Below, one piece after another: positions 12,331 through 21,635 of a stretch of DNA of 64,000 nucleotides. Both the position numbers and the translations under genes were made by a program. Below the pieces are notes generated by a model. It saw nothing but the letters and a program-made list of their open reading frames with translations. It searched no databases and was not told the origin of the DNA. Where the stretch lies: contig JAKZHN010000005.1 in the NCBI GenBank assembly GCA_037179335.1, positions 372,001 through 436,000 on the forward strand, given 5' to 3'. Position 1 is the stretch's first letter. Each line of letters starts with the position of its first letter. The stretch is from Cyclaneusma minus (lineage: Eukaryota; Ascomycota; Leotiomycetes; Marthamycetales; Marthamycetaceae).

Positions 12331-12825
12331 AGCTGCGTTGTCTCTTGCTCTCTTCACAGATGCATGTCCTGTCGATGTGGCCCACGGTAGTCTGAGTCTC
12401 TTGACGGCATTGACATTTTGATCCCAGATATGCACCTCCCTATTGAAATTTCTGGATGGCGATCGGTTCCATACTAGAAGATATAGAAGACGGCACTTGA
12501 CCTGTGCAGATTTGGTGTAAATGCTCGAGGTAGTTCACTGGCGGTGGAAACATTCATCGACAGCAGGTGTATGCGAAGACAACAAGCTTGCTCATTCAAG
12601 CATCCATAACATTATGATTGTGTACCAATAAACATTTATGACGATGGGTCTTTGAAAAATGAGGATTTTGTCCAGATTCCAGTATGGAAGACAGCATTGA
12701 ACCGAAAATAAAGACCAGGCACCTTAGATTGTTCACCAACAATCCCCCGGTCAGGAATCACCTTGTCTATGTTGATGTTATGATTGGTTGATGTTATGAC
12801 TCTTGAATTCCACTACCTGGATATT

Positions 12826-13080
12826 CACGGGGTTTAAATAGCCCTCGATTGACGGTACGAGGCTGACCTTGCCACCTCGAGACACGAAAGGGGCCTCAGG
12901 GCCTACGTTCACGTGACCGATGCTCCCAGCACTTCCAATCATCCGGCTACCTTGCTAAGCTTTCAGGGACTAGTAGCCTTTATGTGACCAGTCTACCTTG
13001 CAGTCAAGCTACTCGTTTGAGAGCTCAGGTATTTGAAGACGACGAAGCCGCGTTTGCTCTCTTGATTTTTTCACAGATTC
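12826..13080. promoter_or_regulatory. Array unit 9 (second subfamily): TTTAAATA / CACGTG / GTATTTGAAG
   Basis: GGGGTTTAAATAGCCC at 12828, TTCACGTGACC at 12908, GAGAGCTCAGGTATTTGAAG at about 13019. It parallels unit 8 with about 720 bp spacing. Confidence 0.45.
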
Positions 13081-13479
13081 CGCTGCTTCAGAAACGACCT
13101 CATTGGCAGTCTCCTAGTAGCATTGACATTGGAATCTCTAGCTTTCCCAAGCGAGGGAAATGAGACACATGGAACGTGAGCTTGCTGAGTTCTTTTGAAC
13201 AACCAGAACATCAGAATGAAGCCTGAAGAGCAAATGGGACAAGTACGAGCGAGCGACAACAGCAATGCTTGACGGTGGCAAGCACCTACCCGTGGTACAG
13301 ATTCAACGTCAGCCTGATCGTGAAGCCTCTGTTTAACTCCCCGGCGTCGAATTAAGTCAAATCTGTCTACTATCTAGGTAACTAGTCACCTGAGTAGATT
13401 CGCGAATACTGTCGGGTCGGATCCGTCGCCTGCTCGTAAGGGTTGTCTTACCTTAGGCAGATAACTATCAGGCTTTGCA

Positions 13480-13665
13480 AGCTTTTATACCTCCAGATCT
13501 TCTCCCAACGTGTTACGTGTCTGCGCTTCTACATGTAGCCAGGAGCTTCACAAACTACTACGTCACGTGCAAGGTAGCTTAAGCCTGGACCCAAATCCAA
13601 TGTAAGCCCAGTGCTGCAGGTATAAATATCCCTCTGACCGTTCTTGCTTTCTGTCTCTTCAACTT
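13480..13665. promoter_or_regulatory. Array unit 10: TTTTATACC / CACGTG / GGTATAAATATCC
   Basis: GCTTTTATACCTCC at 13481, TCACGTGC at 13563 and GGTATAAATATCC at 13619, then TCTTGCTTTCTGTCTCTTC. The spacing between blocks resembles the other units. Confidence 0.42.
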
Positions 13666-14103
13666 CGAGCAAGAATTCGGGCTCCTGCCTACCCCAGCCA
13701 GAGGGGCGATCCAAAAACCAAGCAAATGAACATTTTCTCTTGAGTGAGCGGAATGAGCTCTGCCTACAAGGTCTCAGTAGGGTGGCTGAATGACATAAAT
13801 TTCCAGCTAGATCCAGATTTATCGGTGCAGCATGATGACAACGACAGCAGAACTTTCATGTGGTGGTAGGGTCTAGCAATGGTGGAAGAAGCTCTTTGTG
13901 GTATTTGAGACGCGACCTGAGATCGTGTAACTGTGGGGTCTGGTCGAAAGTATCTGTGAAGTAGGATTTGGCTTTTGAAGAGGATGTCTCGAATCGGGTA
14001 TGGAAGGTGTATGGCTTCCTGGGTGGATAGACAATAGCAGGCAGCAGGCTAAGTAGGCATATTGTCAAGAGGGAGGATTGAGGAATCTTTGACCTGAAAG
14101 AGG

Positions 14104-14160
14104 TGGGCTCCTCAAGGGTTTAAATAGTTTGAGTCGTGGATCTGAGACTGTTTCCACTCT
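14104..14160. promoter_or_regulatory. Array unit 11 (partial): GGGTTTAAATAG
   Basis: CTCCTCAAGGGTTTAAATAGTTTGAG at about 14108-14133 matches the left block of units 8 and 9 (GGGTTTAAATAG). The central and right blocks are not seen, so the copy is probably truncated near the 3' end of the membrane-protein gene. Confidence 0.35.
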
Positions 14161-14561
14161 AATGAAATGCGAGCCCACGGGCCATGGCTCTTGTAGTATT
14201 TGAAAACAACCCAGCCGCAACACATTTGAAAGATGTCAATAACCAACAAAACTGAGATTGGTAAATGGAATACGGTGGTATGGCACGAGTATTGCCCCTT
14301 CCCCTGAGAAAAGTACAAGTCGAACTTTGAAGTCCTAACCATGAACGAGCCCAAGCCGTTTTGAGGCCCCAAACGCCCAATACAAAGGAACTTTTGGCCT
14401 AGCAACTCCTCAACAAGATACCGAGGTCCAAGAAGATGGCTGTCTGGCGCCTGCCGGTGTATGGTAGCAGCGTAATCTCGCTCGCCACCCCTCTTCCCTC
14501 GAGCTGTGCGCATTGTGCGCAAAAAAAGAGTGAGCTTTTCACCATCCCCCAGCACCAGCGC

Positions 14562-15648
14562 TCAATAATCAGTATCAATGACCTGAAACTGCTTTGTAAC
14601 AATAATCCCCCCATTCCCCCCATCATCCGAGCCAGCATGACTTGTCATGCTCTCCGTATTATTCGTCCAACTAGCACCTCCCTTTTCCAAAGCATCCGCA
14701 TCGCAAGAAGTCACATTCGAGCCCTTCTTCGGATGCTTCCCCACAATGAGCTCAAAATCCTGTTCTCCGCCCCCCTCCGAGATTTGCGTATGACCCTTTC
14801 GGCTCCCATACGACTTGCTGCTGTACGCCGACTTGCGCGATTTGGTACTAATGCGCATGCCCTCGGGGAGCATGCGTTCAATGAGGGGTCGGAGCGTCGC
14901 TACGCTGCCAGCTATTATGCCAATGTCGATTTCGAGGATAGACCATATGATTACATCGGTATTGCCAACTGGAAGCAGAACATGAGATCAGTGAAGAGCT
15001 CATAGAGTTTGGCGAACAAAGTGACTAAGGGGCTTACAGAGAAAGTCTGGGTTGGTGAGATTGATGAGTTGCTGGAGTCGCAGGATGGTTGTAACGCTTG
15101 CACTGTAATGTTGTCAGTGATTCTGGATGCGGCAAGGACGGGCACAGAGACTTACAAGATACCGAGAGATAGAAGTCCGGCTATTAAAATCTTCGACTTG
15201 ATGTTCATCTGTAAGGGCCATATGATGAACGCAGGCGTGATGGCACAATACCAGTCGATAAGGATAGAAAAACCTGAAACCATATAGATGTAACGGATCA
15301 GTGTATCTTCGGCTCCACAATGCCCTGGAAGGAGTGGATTCCAGCTTTTGGCAATTGGTTTGCAGCGAACTAGAATATAAATCATACAGACGCCGGAAGA
15401 GATGACACTCAGCGTAGCCATGAACGCGAGTGAATAGATATACCACTTTTTAGTGGCAATACGTCGCAGGGCGTAGAGAATACTCATCTTGAGAAATGCG
15501 GAAGCAAGGCTGGCAGCCGACCCTTCAGCACCACATGCCACATACTGGCAACCGAATATCAACGCACTGTCAAACAAGATGTCTCCCAGAGATCGCAGCA
15601 GCCTGGCCGAGCAAGACATGAATCTTCCTCCACCAAAAGCTACAAGAT
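14562..15648 (-). CDS. Rhodopsin-like fungal integral membrane protein, 5' end missing or unresolved
   Basis: Exons on the minus strand are about 15648-15156, 15102-15038 and 14968-14562, separated by introns of 53 bp (GTAAG...TTACAG) and 69 bp (GTAAG...TCCAG). Splicing gives ...LLSLGIF-ASVTTILRLQQL... and later DVIIWSILEIDIGIIAGSVA, the recognisable ends of the fungal rhodopsin-domain (7-helix, Pth11-like) family. The middle holds VRCKPIAKSWNP, CGAEDTLIRYIYMVSGF and IDWYCAITPAFIIWPLQM. The C-terminal 130 residues are hydrophilic, Ser/Gly-rich and cytosolic in relatives. The open frame runs upstream to 15685 without an ATG other than 15619, and a TTTTCAG acceptor-like site sits at 15649-15655, so a first exon encoding the first helices should exist but is not seen. 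The gene's 5' part overlaps the opposite-strand repeat-domain gene. Confidence 0.72.
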
Positions 15649-16097
15649 CTGAAAAACAGACAGAAATTCCTGGCTCCAAGTCCACCGGAACAAAAATTGT
15701 TGGAATCTCCGAAGACCAGAGAATGCGAGACCGCTACTGGGACGCGCCCAATCAGAAACCGGATGTCAAATGGGCGAAAGAGCTGGAGTATGTGAAGATT
15801 GTAGGCTGGAGGAAGTCGACGGCCACATCTACTGCGGAAGAGCCGTAATTTATTTTCGAGCCGCCTAAGGGCAGCGGACCTTGGTCCAACGAGGAGATTG
15901 GACAGATTTTCGATGCGAAACGAATCCATCTTGGCTTCCCTCCGAAACGTACGGATCCGAATACTCCAACCATCAAAGTCGAGCCTACACGGGATTCTCA
16001 GGCTCCTTTAGGGGTTACGGGTCAAGATACTCCTGCGGTTGGCCTGTCTGCCGGATCCGCGACTGTAGAGAGTGTCCCCAGAGACGACAGACACCCA

Positions 16098-17978
16098 TTG
16101 GTGAAGAAATGGGCGAAAGAGGTGGCGATGTGCAGCGTTGTTATAGATTCTAATGGTGAGCCGCAACTTGGGTTTGAGCCACCAATGAAATCGTCCTACA
16201 AGGGCGAAGACTTGAGCGAAATCATTGAGGCAGGCAGAATCCATCTAGGACTGACTGGATCACGATCCTGGGAATCTCAATCAGCGCAACTTGCATCAAC
16301 CAACACCCAGAGGATGACTCAGACAGAAACCAACGAAACCCCAGGCACGGCTGCCTATGCACAAACACCAGCTTCTCGTAGTGCACCGAGGAAGGAAGAG
16401 AAACCCTGGACAGAAGCCGACAGTCCGTATAGTTCAACCCATGAACAGACGAGAAGAGCGTGGGACCGTAACTGGAATGCTCCGAATCAAAAACTGGATG
16501 TAAAATGGGCAAAAGAATTGAAGTTCTGCGAGTACATGGGGGAAATGGCGGGTCCAAATGGGGGACCAATGAACGAACCGGCAATAGCATTTGTGCCTGG
16601 ACCCAACGAGCATTACAACGGCCCGGAGATCAGTGAAATCGTCGACGGAAAGCGGATGCAGATGGGCTACCCTCCGAGATTCAGCGTGCCTATGGGAATT
16701 CCAAGGTCACTAGATGATATTGCTGAAGAGCATGGCATAAGGCGTGGGATCATGGGTCCCGCCTCCCCTAGATCATCGAGCAAGAGGGCCTACGACCAGT
16801 TGGCAGACGACGAAGCCTCGTTGTTCTCCCGTAACAAACGGCCGGCACCAGCTGTTCCTTCGAACAGCGAGACCTTTCGCGCCTTTAGAGATGAAATTGC
16901 CGGTGACTACGCAAATTTCAAAGATATTACCAGTCATGACGCGCCAGAACCATATCAAGCAATCGACGCGAAGGAATACTCCCTGCGGCTTGAGTGGACT
17001 CGAGTAGAACATACTCTTTCCTTCCGTCGTCTGTATGCCATATTCAAATTCGGGGATCTCGAAGGAATGATGCGTTTTGCGCCGCCATCCACAAATGCGA
17101 ATGGAACTCGATCGTACTCTGATTTCATCAAAGACGGTCTTCTCCTACCATCTGAGATACCTAACCCAACGAACAGTAGATGGGCTATCAGATGGAAGAG
17201 AAAAACGAAGGAATTTTTGCCCAGCAAACTCTCAGGAACCCAGGATGACAAGGAGCTTGAATTCAATGTCAAGGAAGATCCACAAAAGCAAACGATACGA
17301 ATCGAGTTCTGTTTCGTCCATGACGACAGGGAATACCGCTTTGCTGCCGTGAGGGTGAAGGGCAGAGACAACGGCTTTGCGATGGACCTAGGTACATTGC
17401 ATGATACTTGGATTGCGCTTCAACGTCGGATTTCAGGCCAGAAAATTTCCAAGACAAAGCGACAGAAATCTACCGGCACTTCATCACGGCCGCAGTCGGT
17501 GACCGCTTCTTGGGCTTCAGAGACAGGATGGGATGTGTCGGGATGCTACAGAAAGATTGTTGACACCACGAGCATCGGCCGCCAATTCAAGCATGTAGAA
17601 GTCGACACCACTGGATTTGAGATAAATCTCTATTGGACTCGGCCACGAAGTGATGGTACTCGGCAGCTTTATGGTAAATTCAAATTCGGGGTCCTCGAGG
17701 GCTTCATGCGTCTTGCTTCACTAGCGCCGGACGAGAAACGCCGCCTCTATTCGCAATTTATGAAGGATTGCAATGTTTCTCGGTCCAAAATGCCAAAAAA
17801 TGACGGCAAACATTGGGGAATGAGGTGGAGAGGCTTAGCAGGTGGATTGGCACCCACGCGGAAGGTCGGCAGTGAGTACAGCGGAGAACCCGGACTTCTG
17901 TTTTCCGAGAAGCCTGGGTGTATCACCAACCGACAAACCAGTCATCACGATCAAGTTCCCCTTCATGTCCGACAATGA
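16098..17978 (+). CDS. Central open segment of the repeat-domain gene (about 620 residues)
   Basis: Longest uninterrupted part of the broken gene. It opens with KKWAKEV on a TTG, not an ATG, which supports it being a continuation of the upstream frame. It carries two short WAKE-type repeats and two large domains. Large domain 1 has RRLYAIFKFGDLEGMMRFAPP, then WAIRWKRK, then a C-terminal strand IRIEFCFVHDDREYRFAAV. Large domain 2 has GWDVSGCYRKIV, QLYGKFKFGVLEGFMRLA and HWGMRWRGLAGG. The alternating hydrophobic pattern suggests beta-sandwich or lipocalin-like folds, which is an inference. No signal peptide, membrane helix or catalytic motif is visible. Confidence 0.5.
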   Translation: MVKKWAKEVAMCSVVIDSNGEPQLGFEPPMKSSYKGEDLSEIIEAGRIHLGLTGSRSWESQSAQLASTNTQRMTQTETNETPGTAAYAQTPASRSAPRKEEKPWTEADSPYSSTHEQTRRAWDRNWNAPNQKLDVKWAKELKFCEYMGEMAGPNGGPMNEPAIAFVPGPNEHYNGPEISEIVDGKRMQMGYPPRFSVPMGIPRSLDDIAEEHGIRRGIMGPASPRSSSKRAYDQLADDEASLFSRNKRPAPAVPSNSETFRAFRDEIAGDYANFKDITSHDAPEPYQAIDAKEYSLRLEWTRVEHTLSFRRLYAIFKFGDLEGMMRFAPPSTNANGTRSYSDFIKDGLLLPSEIPNPTNSRWAIRWKRKTKEFLPSKLSGTQDDKELEFNVKEDPQKQTIRIEFCFVHDDREYRFAAVRVKGRDNGFAMDLGTLHDTWIALQRRISGQKISKTKRQKSTGTSSRPQSVTASWASETGWDVSGCYRKIVDTTSIGRQFKHVEVDTTGFEINLYWTRPRSDGTRQLYGKFKFGVLEGFMRLASLAPDEKRRLYSQFMKDCNVSRSKMPKNDGKHWGMRWRGLAGGLAPTRKVGSEYSGEPGLLFSEKPGCITNRQTSHHDQVPLHVRQ

Positions 17979-18236
17979 TTTTACGTTTTCACTGCGGAGA
18001 AGGTCGCAGCTGTCGACGATCAGGTTGCGATCACCTCTACTCAGCTCAAGGAAAGTTGGGATCCTATCCAGAACTGGCTTTGGGATTCTGATGATGACTC
18101 TGGACAATCGACGGCGACTCTTCGACAGAAAATCTTCGACAAGGATTCTAGCCTACTAACTTTAGCACAGCCGCCAGAAAAGGGCCAAGTTATTACCACC
18201 AAAACACCAATTGTAGAGCGCGATCGTGTTTATTCA

Positions 18237-19613
18237 ATGGTAGCTGCCTGGGATGTGACTGGATGCTATGAAGTTGTCCGTGAATCGGGTAAATACGTTG
18301 ATGAGCCCTTGGATGTGTCTGGATTCCGCCTGAAGGTCTTCTCAGCCGAAACCGACGATCACACTCAGATCTACGCCACATTCAAGTTTGACGATACGGA
18401 TGGCATCATGCGATTCTATCCGGATAACTTCGAGCATTTCGGCGCGACTTTTGTCCAGAGGTACAAGCTTAACCCAGGAATGGGCCCAGGATCTTCGCCA
18501 GGGACCAAATGGCTCATGCGCTGGCGAGCTCTAGACGGTGGATTGCGACGAAATAAGCTTGTCGGCGGAGAAACGAAGCGGGGTATGGAATGTATTTTCC
18601 GACCGGACGCAAGGAACTCTACTGCTGATCTACCAGGAATGGTCTTGAAGTTTGAGATGCATTACAACGACGATATCTTCGAATTTACCGCATTTCGAAC
18701 CTCGAGTCTAGCCTCGCAATCTGAGCGGCCGCTAGAGATTGATGAGTTGGAAGCGAAGTGGAAGCGCATGCACTATTGGGAATGGGAAGACTCAACCAGT
18801 TGTTCATCTGAGTCTGAGCCTGCCTCCGAATCAGACTTTGACTCGGATGACAGTAACCAGCCCTACGCTGTTCGAGAGGGTAAGCATTACTGGACTGGCG
18901 TTGGCAGAGATGCAATCCCTCCAGGCCAGGAACATCTCTGGAGAGTTCTACCCAGAAAGGCGCCCCAGAAGAACTTCAACATCAGCGAGCCTCCCCCTGA
19001 CTGGGCATGGGAAGTCACAGGCACTTGGGAAATCACTTCACCCACCATAGCTTCCTGGTATGAGATTCCTCCAGGAGAGTCTTTGAGAATGTTTGTTCAC
19101 ATGAGTTCTGATCCGCGCCACGTCCGTGTAGGGCGCCAACTATGGGCTGAGTTCATCTTTGGGGAGTCGAAAGGAACCGAAGGTTACATGCGCTTCGCGC
19201 CATTTTTCCGTCTCCCAACTCAAAATCGTTCGGAGTACAACATGAAAGCTTACGAACAAGCCTGTATTCTCCAGCGTCCTGCGAGTGAAGATACTCGAGG
19301 TGTGTGGCCCGGAAGGGTGAAGGACGGTGGTACTGAGCTTTGGGGGATGCGCTGGCGAGGAAGACGGTTGAACAATCCGAACAAGCTCGTCGAGCGTCCA
19401 TACGGGGACAGGAAGGAGACGGTGCGGGGATCGGATGGTGCCGAACTTGACTTTTCGTTCAAGATTCTTCCTGATGGGAAGGTGGGCTGTGAAGCGAAAT
19501 GGAATCACAAATGCCCATTTAAGGGGAGGAAGATAAGCAATTCCGTGCCGGAGAAACCGGTCAAAGCTCCTACTAGTCTCTGGTCTAGTTACAGCTATCC
19601 GAAAGGTTTCTAG
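18237..19613 (+). CDS. C-terminal open segment of the repeat-domain gene (458 residues)
   Basis: Begins with an ATG at 18237, although the same frame is open back to 17979. Two large domains: AAWDVTGCYEVVR...YATFKFDDTDGIMRF...KWLMRWRALDGG...LKFEMHYNDDIFEFTAF, and WAWEVTGTWEIT...LWAEFIFGESKGTEGYMRFAPF...ELWGMRWRGRR. A Ser/Glu/Asp-rich linker (about residues 185-205) separates them. The end, KAPTSLWSSYSYPKGF, corresponds to the end of the decayed copy (TTLWSDYATEM), so this is a genuine C-terminus. If the gene is still expressed this could be a stand-alone product. Function unknown. Confidence 0.55.
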   Translation: MVAAWDVTGCYEVVRESGKYVDEPLDVSGFRLKVFSAETDDHTQIYATFKFDDTDGIMRFYPDNFEHFGATFVQRYKLNPGMGPGSSPGTKWLMRWRALDGGLRRNKLVGGETKRGMECIFRPDARNSTADLPGMVLKFEMHYNDDIFEFTAFRTSSLASQSERPLEIDELEAKWKRMHYWEWEDSTSCSSESEPASESDFDSDDSNQPYAVREGKHYWTGVGRDAIPPGQEHLWRVLPRKAPQKNFNISEPPPDWAWEVTGTWEITSPTIASWYEIPPGESLRMFVHMSSDPRHVRVGRQLWAEFIFGESKGTEGYMRFAPFFRLPTQNRSEYNMKAYEQACILQRPASEDTRGVWPGRVKDGGTELWGMRWRGRRLNNPNKLVERPYGDRKETVRGSDGAELDFSFKILPDGKVGCEAKWNHKCPFKGRKISNSVPEKPVKAPTSLWSSYSYPKGF

Positions 19614-20272
19614 GGATGAAAGCTTGTAGAGTTAAGGGTTAGTGTCAAGATGTGGTGGAACAACTTGTCCTTTGCTATGATCAATGAAGAGCACATGCTC
19701 TGAACTCCGACATCGTCGGTCGAGAACTTTGCAGGTTCCGGATTCACAGTTGATCAATTTCATCGGTTTCATGAGTATATATGGGCAAGTAAGAACTTGT
19801 GTGTTAGATTTGTGATATAGAATCCGATGTGCATGGTTGTGGCCATGTTTTTGAAAGATTCATGTCGTAGCTCGCTACGTGCAAGAAGAAATTGAGATCC
19901 TTGAATCGTATACTGCCAGGGGCACAGCTAGTAGGGCCCGAAAGACCAGAGCGGCCAGCCCAAGTTGCCAGGCCGTGCGCTACGCAACTATCAATCAAGG
20001 AGAGGAGCTGTGGTGAGGTGGAATTGAAGTTATCACCGCACCTCCACTCGGCTAGCCAAGAAGCCAAGGACTGGGTCACGTGGGGCCCACATGACGGTAG
20101 CGGCGCCTAACTTCCATATCAGCGACTAGTCATGATCGTGTCGCCTCCGCCAAAACAGAATTTTCCCCAGCGTCTATCTCTCACAAAACCAACGGACTCA
20201 CATCACCATCGTCCAGTGCGACCGGCGCCCCAATCGATCAGTCTCACGCGGCGCCAAAAATACCTGCATAAA
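19614..20272. other. Spacer between repeat-domain gene and its decayed copy
   Basis: Holds the 3' region of the preceding gene. The segment 20130-20270 has Ser/Pro/Thr-rich coding-like composition that might be the decayed linker of the copy that follows, but no frame is open throughout. One CACGTGGGGCCC box occurs at about 20078. No other feature is supported. Confidence 0.35.
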
Positions 20273-21520
20273 AATGCCCCAACAAACCGGCGACGCCCTT
20301 GCCCATGGACCAAAGTCCGCCGACCTTTCTGGGGGCCCCTTGAAGAATGACGCCACACATCCGTTAGTCAAAAAATGAGCAAAAGTATAGTCACCGAGGG
20401 TTACGGTGAGCAGGACGTTGCGCAACGTTCAAGCCACCGCCAAATACGGCTTGGAAAGCGCCAAATCTCAGAGAAATCTTCGAAGCAACCAGAATTCATC
20501 TAAGGCTGCCCGAGTTGCCATACGCCTCCTAGTCCGCTGACCTCTCGACTCGGCCATCGGGACTATCTACCAAGGGGACTCATGACGCGCTCAAGGAAAA
20601 GGAGTCCTCGGACGCTTCACGATCTAAACGGCAAGCTTTAGCTGCCCCTGCCACTTGTGCGGGCTCCGAATGTCTCTCAAACTCAAACATTGGTTCAAGC
20701 GATGGTCACCAACCTTCTACAGTCCGCGAGGAGAAATGACACTCTTCCGGCGTTAGCAGAGAATTATCGCCTCGAAAACCCCGGGAATCTCAGGCTCCGG
20801 CAAAGTCTGACGCCAAGGAAAAGTCTCAGCCCAGCCTGCCAATACGGAAACGCCAGCCCCCGCCTATGCCTGTAAACTCCACACCCTGGGCGCCTTCACC
20901 CGCGTGTGCATGGAATATCACAGGGACATGGAAAGTCAAGGCACGTATGCTAGCAGTCCATATCAGTGGGGAACATTATCATCATCAAAATCTCGAACAG
21001 AAACTCGAAATGTTTATTCACTACGATGACAATCCTCGCAATGTCAAGAACGGACATCAGTTCTGGGCCGATTTTGTGTTTGGTGAAGACTTTGGATTGG
21101 AGGGCTACATGCGCTTTGCTCCTTTCTCACAGAAGCGCTCCGACGGAAATGGCGACCTCGAAGCTTTTCGAAAAAGCATGCGCCCTCCAGCCCCGGGTGT
21201 TGCCGGGTCCAAAAGAAAACGGCGGAGTCGAGAAATTGGGATTCCGATGGCGTGGAAGACGTTTCACTTGGTATTGTAATAAAAAAGATCCTGAACGTGG
21301 TCACTTGGTAGGCAAGATAGAGGACACTGTGCGTGCTTCTGAAGATGCTGAGACAAGCCTCAGTTTCAAAGTAAACGAAGCTGGGATGCTAGTGTGCAAG
21401 GGTACTATGAGATACAGATCCTTCTTCTATAATTCAGAGGCAGTGAAGACCAGCGATTCTGTGCCGGAGGCAGCCTCAGATATCACCACTTTATGGTCTG
21501 ACTACGCCACTGAAATGTAA
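20273..21520 (+). pseudogene. Decayed partial copy of the repeat-domain gene
   Basis: The short repeat is recognisable at 20353-20525: HPLVKK-stop-AKV (TGG to TGA, a G-to-A change) and, in another frame, LREIFEATRIHLRLPELP. A large domain follows from the ATG at 20866: WNITGTWKV, FWADFVFGEDFGLEGYMRFAPF, then a 1-base shift near 21165-21175, after which EKLGFRWRGRRF and TTLWSDYATEM continue in the frame that ends at 21520. It matches the last domain of the upstream gene in order and ending. At least one stop and two frame changes make it a pseudogene created by tandem duplication. Confidence 0.65.
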
Positions 21521-21635
21521 TTCATGGATTTCATGGATGAAGGAGGTGACTGGGTCCTAACGCGCATCCTTGGAGACCGTTTTGATAGTCATCCAATTGC
21601 GAACTACAGACTACTTTTCCCAAAATATGCTGTAA

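Larger units (their letters stand above)
7142..14160. repeat. Degenerate tandem array of promoter-like units (about 530-760 bp period)
   Basis: Reading from left to right, the same order of blocks recurs: (1) GGTATTTATACTTGAGC, which is a TATAAATA box on the minus strand; (2) about 30-45 bp later CACGTGAC or CATGTGAY; (3) about 95-120 bp later a plus-strand box of the form GGTATAAAAGC or GGTACAAAAAGCC, followed by a pyrimidine run such as CCCTTCTCCACTTCTTT; (4) a CTGCTGTTGTT/CTGCTGTCGTT-rich segment. Block (1) occurs at about 7670, 8310, 8970, 9727, 10343, 10966 and 11493, so spacing is 530-760 bp. From about 12.1 kb a second subfamily uses GGTTTAAATAG and AGGTATTTAAGG boxes around CACGTG. 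No ORF conserved between units was found. The copies are too diverged for a recent satellite. They could be decayed promoters of a lost gene family, solo-LTR-like units or a functional regulatory array. Confidence 0.7.
15579..19613 (+). pseudogene. Long repeat-domain protein gene interrupted by two in-frame stops
   Basis: From the ATG at 15579 to the TAG at 19611-19613 is one reading frame of 1345 codons, broken only by TAA at 15846-15848 and TGA at 17976-17978. Protein similarity between repeats continues straight through both points. The first stop replaces a codon inside a repeat (EEP-stop-FIFEPP) and would come from CAA by one C-to-T change at a CpA, the RIP-preferred context. Around the second stop the conserved strand TDKPVITIKFPFMSDNDF lies in the +1 frame between about 17910 and 17976, implying two compensating 1-base indels. 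Order of parts: three short repeats (APNQKxDVKWAKEL...EIxxIxDxKRxxxGxPP) at about 15740-15950, 16080-16250 and 16470-16680, then four large domains at about 16890-17410, 17515-18090, 18240-18780 and 19005-19600. No known family is recognised. It may be a pseudogene, or a gene whose model uses unseen introns. Confidence 0.6.

Noticed and set aside
15801..15869. In-frame intron that would remove the TAA at 15846
   Set aside because: Frame and GT-AG ends allow it, but there is no branch site or pyrimidine tract, and the removed segment aligns with coding sequence in the sister repeats.
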